A stretch of DNA of 64,000 bases from Amborella trichopoda (lineage: Eukaryota > Streptophyta > Magnoliopsida > Amborellales > Amborellaceae): the NCBI RefSeq assembly GCF_000471905.2, contig NW_006494942.1:536282-600281 (forward strand), read 5' to 3'. Positions 58,301 through 64,000 of this stretch are shown here, in pieces. The notes below the pieces were generated by a model, which was not told the origin of the DNA, did not search any database, and worked only from the letters and a program-made list of their open reading frames with translations. The first letter of the stretch is position 1, and each line of letters begins with the position of its first letter. A program made the translations under genes and the position numbers.

Positions 58301-58803
58301 TTAAGGGATGCATGGCCCAATGGGGAAGTCTTCGACCACCTCGATGGGTTGCTGCAAGATCTCAGTCACTGGGGAACTGAAGCCCTTTCATGCGAAGATG
58401 CAGCACAGACATCTTTTGAGAGGCGCTTGGATACCTTGGAGAGGGAATTGGTCAACTAGCAAGGCCTTGTGCGGCAACACACTCAAACTCGGCTTGTTTT
58501 GGAGCGGGACTCCTTGTCGAAGGAGGTTGCGAACCTTTTTAGGGAGCTCGAAATTGTGAAGGCCGAGATGGAGAAATTGCAAGCTCGAGTGACCTCACTA
58601 AGCTCTCGTCAACACTCCAGCTGGGAGGCGTTACACCAGTGGTTGTGCCAACTCGAGCAATCGAATTTTGATTCCAAGGCAATCGCGGACTTGGCCAATT
58701 GGACTACCGAAGATATCTCTCACCTTCGGGAAGAGAAATAGGTCATGCTTCAGCACGTAGAGGAGCTGAAGGGTATGATTGAGGAGTCTCTTGATCGTTT
58801 CTA
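55322..58803 (+). pseudogene. Plant mobile domain (PMD) protein gene, copy C, decayed
   Basis: Parts in order: 55453-55905 with LYYALHKHCPFDQSMP, WAARALCFEGDHQYM, GLAVVCQCSTGYYD; 56002-56196 with YFVGGLPLLGEEYAEF, SSLSGLFKIYQLLYPEL; 56479-56826 with FHGLGSIAHG and VHYVFRWLSAYFPRAY; 57013-57867 with LLLGWSRFVVPHY and DYLQWWDFSN, then a basic RERKRKRGRE patch (a likely nuclear signal) and Ser-rich linker; 58469-58741, a coiled coil (LERDSLSKEVANLFRELEIV). Same order as A and B. This is the most distant copy. About five or six breaks. Confidence 0.8.
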
Positions 58804-59217
58804 AAAATGTGAGGTTTTTCTACTCTTCCTCTTCTTGTTTCCTTTTCTTCCATGGGCGTTTTGAGCTTCGCCCAGATCCTTTTGTAACCTTTCGGCTAAA
58901 ATGAATGAAGAGTTGTTTTGGTTTATGATGATGCTTTTTTTTTTTTGGAAGGCGATTTTAAGGTCTTGCCTTTGGGACCATTTGGGCCATGAGTCTTTAG
59001 ACCTTTCCACGAGTAAAGAGCGGGGATTGAGTTGAGTGGGACTCCTTTTGTGAGGAAGTCTGCCCTTCCTGGTTTTCTTGTGGTGGTGGGGGCTACTCAA
59101 TCATTAGAACAATCTGACCGATTTGGATGTAGTTTTTCAAGATAGAGTGAAACCCCTACAATTAGCCAAGTCATGGCCCTTTCGTTGGTCGTATCAGCAC
59201 CAAGGGTTTTGGCCTTT
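58804..59217. other. Convergent intergenic region, PMD and gag (C)
   Basis: No gene seen. AATGAATGAAG (58901) may be a worn poly(A) signal for PMD; T-run at 58936-58947. Confidence 0.45.
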
Positions 59218-60338
59218 CTACACGTTTGACCCTTGTTTTTTTGAAGCATAAGGCACTATCATCCCGTGTTGGGCCATCATGTCGAATATAGTAGAAAACG
59301 GCTCGGGAGACTGTTTAGCTGTAGGAGAGTCGTCGATTGATTCCTCTTGGATCATGACCATGTGAGAGGATTTTGGGGCCTCGAAAGATTTTTTGAGGCT
59401 TTCTACGTCGATTATTCCATTTCGGATCAGGGCCTCAATATGCTTTTTGAATTGAATGCAATCTTGGACTAAGTGTCCTAACATCAGATGGTAAGCACAG
59501 TACTTGGGATTATCAATGAGTATAGCTTGTTCGGGCTTTTTGACGATGGGAAGTACCAACATATCCTGTTCGAGAAGCATTTCAAGAAGGTTAGGACCCA
59601 CCCCTGATGTTATGAGCTTGGATGGTGCCTGAGCTTTAGGATCGGTCTCCTCCATGGTCTTTTAATAAACTTTCAATCTTGGCAGTTTTAGTGATCAGAG
59701 AAGATGGTAGGGTTGGAAGCCTCGACATGTAAGGCGACATCTCATTTCATGTTTCTTACACATGTTTGCACCGCCTCCGTTTCGCTTATAGGGTTGCTCA
59801 GGAACATGGCGTGGTCACGCCATCTCTGGATATATTTTCCTACCGACTCATCTGGCTCTTGCGTCATAGTGAGGAGCTTTATAGTTTAGACTTCCAATTC
59901 GGCTTCGAAGAAGCGTTTGTAGAAGAGTTGTTCCATCTCCTCCCAAGAGTGGACTGAATTTAGTGGTAGCCGTGCATACCATTTGAAGGCAAGTCCCTCC
60001 AGTGCTTCGACGAACTGTCGTAAGAGTAGCCTGGTGTTCGCCGTTGATTCTTGACATGAGAACATGAAGTGGGCTATGAGTTGTTGTGTTGATCCTGTTC
60101 CATCGAAGACTGGTAGTTTCCCTTTCGCGTATCCGATGGAAAAGGGGACCTGGTCAATAGAAGGCAGGTAAGGCTTTTTGTATTGGGGGCTCTCGGGTGC
60201 TTTTGACACATGGAGGCCTTGGATGCTCTTGTTGATCATCATTTGAATGTCTTCTTGGGTGAAAGTTGTTGACGCGGCTTGGGAGGTTGCGTTATGCTGA
60301 TCTTGGAAGGAGGCACGTGGGTCACAGTGTGTTGACAC
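59218..60338 (-). pseudogene. Tat/Ogre-type gag, element C
   Basis: 59886-60338: PVFDGTGSTQQLIAHFMFSC, FKWYARLPLNSVHSWEEMEQ, LFYKRFFEAE, the classical Retrotrans_gag core (FDGTGDP..H, W-Y-x-x-L, W-x-x-F-x-x-R-F). 59218-59655: CAYHLMLGHLVQDC knuckle (C-x2-H-x4-H-x4-C) and HIEALIRNGIIDVE helix. The reading ends soon after the knuckle, without protease. A few breaks. Confidence 0.88.
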
Positions 60339-61208
60339 CTAGCCCACGGGAGGTGGCTGTGACCTCTCTCTTTCATCATATTGGATTCCATAGAGAGAAT
60401 TCACATCTTGATGGGGAGGCACCGTGACACGAGCGTCTTCCAGTCTTTTGATCCTGTCAATGATATCTTTTAGCATACTTTCGATGTGTCTCGACAGATT
60501 TTCTGGTTCCCCTTCTTTGTGGCCTACCACCATTACTTCGAGCTATTCACCGGGACTCGAAGGCTCAGCTGGAGGGGTGATCCTAGGCCTCTTAGTGCCT
60601 CGATTAGGGATACTAGTCAAAAGTGGTTGAGTCTGTCCTATTTGAGCCTGAGATTGCCTCGCAGCCCATATGAGTACGGGCTCCGGGCGACTTGGAGGAC
60701 GAGCCTTCTTCGAGCGTAGTGTTTGGAGACCTTGGGGCCATATGTCTTTAACTTGCTTGAGTTCCCTTGAGTTTTGTGAATTAGGTGGGTTGAACTCATC
60801 TTCACGTATCGCGATGACGTGATATTCAAATACGTCGTCCATTGTGAGTCCCTCTGCATCTTGTAGTGGGTAGAATTTGTTTTTCTTTAGTAGATCTTCT
60901 GTGGTTGAATGTTCTTCTTGTCTTCCCTGTGAGGCCATCTGATCTTGCCTAGCTTGCTTGTGTTGAGGGAGTGGGTTGGTTTTCGCAATAGACAACCCTG
61001 CGATCGCCTTTGGTGGTGGTTGTCTTCTAGAGTGAGGCCTCGGTCGACCGGTTGTCTTCACGTGTGGCTTGCACTGAGGGGATCTTGCGAGTATAGTGGG
61101 TAGAGTTGAGAGGATCATGCTCGTGGGGTGTGGGGAACCTCTTTGAGTGTCAAACGATGGGCGGTATTTGGCTGGCAGTTCAGACTTTAAGTGTGTCCTT
61201 CCTTCCAC
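60339..61208 (-). pseudogene. Gag N-terminal extension, element C
   Basis: A 221-codon open stretch at 60543-61208 rich in Pro, Arg and Gln (RPRPHSRRQPPPKAI, FYPLQDAEGLTMDDVF, KRPRITPPAEPSSPGE), then MVVGHKEGEPENLSRHIES (60339-60533). The MVV..EPE start recurs in A (MVVKNKPDSQEDRM) and B, so this long basic region precedes the start common to all three. Confidence 0.6.
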
Positions 61209-61524
61209 CAGTGGGGAATCTATTCCTGCATGTGTGTGTACGATCTATTGGGGTGTTTGGGATGGTACAAGACCCATTCCTTCACGCCGTGTGGGACTGG
61301 GCATTTGGAATGCCTGCCCAGTTGGTTTGGTGAGCCTTATGGCCTTCGATATGCATGTGTATGGGTTTTGGGACCTTCGGTTGGTCGTGTGCTCGTCTAG
61401 GTCCACCCTCTGGATTACCCCAAGCGGTGAGTTCATTATGTGGCATGCGAGCGGTCGGTGGACCATGTATGGTGGGTCTGGGTTTGAGACGATCCGCAGT
61501 AGGTGAAGGGATTGAGATGGGCTA

Positions 61525-61960
61525 CTATCTATCTCGATTTTTCATAGCTATGGTCAGATCATCGACTGTAACGTAGGTGTGTGTGAAGGAGGCCGCACAT
61601 GCGCTGGTGGCATCTTTGTGTGGTGTGGGCGGACTCACTCTACGGGCACCTGTGGGGGTGGCAACCCTGTTGGGGTCCCACCGAAAGGCAGGGAAGAGCA
61701 ACGGGGAATCTGAGCCCAGGCTTACGGCTGACAAGGAACCGATTGTGAGGATGTGGGGGAGTGGCTACAACGCACCCCTCGAGTTAGCCTTAGTGGGTTC
61801 TCTCCATATATGGGCAGAGGAAGGAGTGGTGGTATGGATGCCCATACTCCGAGTTACCTTAGGTTGGACTAGAATAGCAGGACCAGCAAACCCGATCGTG
61901 GTAGAATGAGTCATCGATATGGGGATAAGAAAGTCCCCGATTTGGAGGAGAGAAGAAGAG
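61525..61960 (-). pseudogene. Leader ORF (ORF1-like), element C
   Basis: GDFLIPISMTHS opens the reading close to the primer site, and HTYVTVDDLTIAMKNR closes the 61525-61734 stretch; both recur in D. Pro- and Ser-rich, no known domain. A few breaks. Confidence 0.55.
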
Positions 61961-62041
61961 TAGGAGTTCAGTGAAATTTTAGAAAGAGAGGAGGAGAGGG
62001 TCTTCGTCTAAAAATAGTACGAGCCAACTACAGGGTGCATG

Positions 62042-62059
62042 TCCCTAGTGGAGTCTCCA
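62042..62059 (-). promoter_or_regulatory. Primer-binding site, element C (tRNA-Arg type)
   Basis: The minus strand reads TGGAGACTCCACTAGGGA, two bases from TGGCGACTCCACTGGGGA; two bases from the LTR edge. Confidence 0.8.
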
Positions 62060-62061
62060 GT

Positions 62062-63438
62062 TGGTTGGGGCCAGATTTTCTCTTGATTCCTTGCACGAGG
62101 CATGGGGAGAAGGTCCTCTCTCAAACAATCGCAGAAGGCTTGTGTGCGTGATGCATTCAGTGAAGCGAGCGTGCGTGCTTTCTCGAGCGCGGATAGGCTA
62201 CCAATATAGAAAGAGATTTTACAACAAGAGAAGGTCAATTTACTCACCTCATCGCTGCAGCTTCATGGGACATGTCCGGGCGGTGTGCCCTCATCGATCA
62301 GTTACAAGCCCTCCGACTGTTCACTAGCACGGTTTGGTCAGGGACTCTTGTCAAACGTTATCGACTCTTTTCTCCCCTCTCAAGTTTAAATTTCAATAGA
62401 TGTCTCAATTCTTCTCTCCAGGGTTGACTCTCTTCTAGTGATGTCTCTTCAGAGGATCGAACAAGCGAGCGGGGGGTTCCCATGGTTCAATTGGACTATT
62501 TGGGAAAAGGGGGGGCTAGACACAGTCGTGCATGGGTTGAAGCCCTTTGATTTGTTCATGCTCGCGCAGTTTTATGCAAGCGTGGGATTACGTGTTTGGA
62601 GGAGAGGAGAGAAAGTCCTTGGGATGTTGGATATCTTCAAGAGAATAGAGGTGTGTACCCACGCGGTTGGGGTATTCTCTCTCTTGTAGGATACTAGGGT
62701 TAGAAAAAAAGATGAGCAAAAGCAAGCATAATGCCACTCCTTTATTGAATTGTATTCCCCCTTTTATAATTGACTTGAGCTTGTTTATATAGATATCTCA
62801 CCAAACAGGGGTAAATACTAAAAAGATAAGCCTAAATACAATTAAAAGAAATTAAAATAAAGTCCTGAAATTGGGTACAATGACCAAAATGCCCTTAAAC
62901 GTTTTTATGCAAATGACAGACTTATCTTTTCCTGAGGGGCCTGCCGCCATTATCAAACTTTGAGTGCTCTTTCTGAGTACTTGCAGCGTGAGTTTGGTCG
63001 ATCTATTATTATATTCTTGAAGTTCGTTTTCTTGTAATCGTCTTGATCTCTTTTGATCGTGTTGTGGCAGTCTCTTTCGTGAGGGAAGGAGTCCTGTTAA
63101 TTTTATGAACTCTTCGAAGGTTTGTTTTCTAATCTGCGGTGTCTTTGTGTTGATTGCGAGCCTGTGGAAGGTCTTTTCAGTCGTTTTTGTAACACATTTA
63201 GCTTTCTTTTTTGTCTTTGCTCTGTGATATTCTTTTGGGTTTTTCGAGATATCACCAGAAAAGGGATTCCGGGGATTTTGTTTTCTTCTGTGACCTTGGG
63301 TTTCATGCCCTTTCTATTTTGTTTGAACACCGCTTGTCGTGTTGACTTGGGTTCCCTTCTGGAACTGTTCTTTTGGTCTTACTTTTCGCACAGCCATGTT
63401 CTCTGTGAGGGCCAAGATGTCTTTTTTAAGCTTTTGGC
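62062..63438 (-). repeat. 5' LTR of element C (interrupted)
   Basis: Starts TGGTTGGGGCC, like E (29701). It keeps CCCTCCGACTGTTCACTAGCA (D and E: CCCTCTTGCTGTC, CCCTCTGGCTGTC), here read as CCCTCCGACTGTT. It has no long hairpin array or GA tract, so it is more compact. It is cut at 63439 by a Tekay-like LTR; the rest is outside the window. Confidence 0.75.
62784..62791 (-). promoter_or_regulatory. TATA box of LTR C
   Basis: The minus strand reads TATATAAA; a second TATAAAAGGGGG follows on that strand at about 62760-62769. Confidence 0.6.
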
Positions 63439-64000
63439 TATCACGACCCCGCCCCCTGACCCCTTCTGTACTTGATGGAGGGAAACAAAGTGCAAGACTG
63501 CGACCAGAGGTAGCGAATGCCACTCGGTGGGAGTGCGCTCAACGCTTTTTAGAAGGCGAGATCAAAGCAAACCACGAAAGAAAGCAAAAACCACACACAG
63601 GTACAATAATTAGACAAAAAAAAAACCAACTTATAAATATACAGGTCTCAAAATTTTATTACAGTCATGCCCAAGGCACTATAGGCCCAACCACAAAATA
63701 CAATACTTAAACAAAACAATTACATGGCCACCATCAACTAACACCTACTATCAGGATGAGGCATTTCTTGCCAAACTTGAATCTTCAACTGCCAACCACG
63801 AGTGCCCAACCGCCCGCTATAAAAAACTGTAGGCTATCACTCCACACAGAAAAAGTGAAAGGGGTGAGCTACAGAGCCCAGTGAGCATATCAAACATCAT
63901 GTATTCTTGATTATGCAATGCCATTGGTACCCATCCTCCAAAATTTGTGCAAGTGACACAATAGGGAGTCATGTATTAAAATTCTTTAGCAGTGATGGCG
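63439..64000 (-). mobile_element. Start of a second Tekay-like LTR (runs off the window)
   Basis: TATCACGACCCCGCCCCCTGACCCC matches the LTR start at 16025, shared phrase CGCCCCCTGACCCC, then GATCAAAGCAAACCACGA, also in that LTR. The rest has diverged. It is inserted in LTR C, as the complete Tekay element is in LTR D. Confidence 0.75.

Larger units (their letters stand above)
54940..63438 (-). mobile_element. Element C: gag-only relative with antisense PMD gene
   Basis: Minus strand: 5' LTR (62062-63438, cut by a Tekay-like LTR), primer site, leader ORF, gag (59218-61208); then the convergent plus-strand PMD gene (55322-58803) with promoter. There is no protease or pol; the space between gag end and PMD end is only about 400 bases. 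The 3' LTR is not identified: LTR F lies at the right place but does not pair well with LTR C. Roughly ten breaks over all coding parts. Confidence 0.75.

Noticed and set aside
1-64000. Host protein genes, tRNA or rRNA genes
   Set aside because: I looked on both strands and saw none that I could support; every readable coding stretch belongs to a mobile element.

Overview
This window looks like gene-poor, repeat-packed nuclear DNA of a flowering plant. The evidence is stacked and nested Ty3/gypsy LTR retrotransposons of plant-only lineages, a plant mobile domain (PMD) gene, plant-style TATA boxes and poly(A) signals, and no host gene that I can recognise. I cannot name the species. There is one assembly gap (51068-51558).

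Layout. (1) 1-14555: element A, minus strand, whose 3' LTR lies outside the window. (2) 14556-15938: leader ORF and primer site of element D. The LTR of D is split (15941-16024 and 25260 to about 28345) by a chromovirus of the Tekay type (16025-25259). (3) About 28385-31416: LTR pieces, one of them inverted, and a gag relic. (4) About 31417-48648: element B, minus strand. (5) 48649-49660: a 1 kb orphan stretch. (6) 49661-54939: LTR F, holding a hAT-type DNA transposon with a perfect 8-bp target duplication. (7) 54940-63438: element C, minus strand, whose 5' LTR is cut by another Tekay-like LTR from 63439 to the window end.

A, B and C share one plan. Read on the minus strand it is: long LTR, primer site matching tRNA-Arg (seen in A, C and D), Pro/Ser-rich leader ORF, Tat/Ogre-type gag, protease (A and B only), no reverse transcriptase or integrase, then a PMD gene on the opposite (plus) strand with its own TATA box, then the 3' side. 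The missing pol and the convergent gag/PMD arrangement are the same in A and B, so they belong to the family and are not separate losses. These look like non-autonomous Tat/Ogre relatives that depended on pol supplied elsewhere. All coding parts are decayed and are treated as fossils.

The most unusual signal is non-coding. Between primer site and promoter, each LTR of this group carries a tandem array of short hairpins. Their sequences differ between elements while the fold is kept (clear in A, B and E, weaker in the 28.7 kb piece, D and F). In A and B one arm of that element's own hairpin (ACACAGCCGGCGCT in A, TCAACCGGCGCT in B) recurs as direct-repeat arrays on both sides of the PMD gene's TATA box. 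This suggests a shared recognition element linking the two divergently read transcription units.
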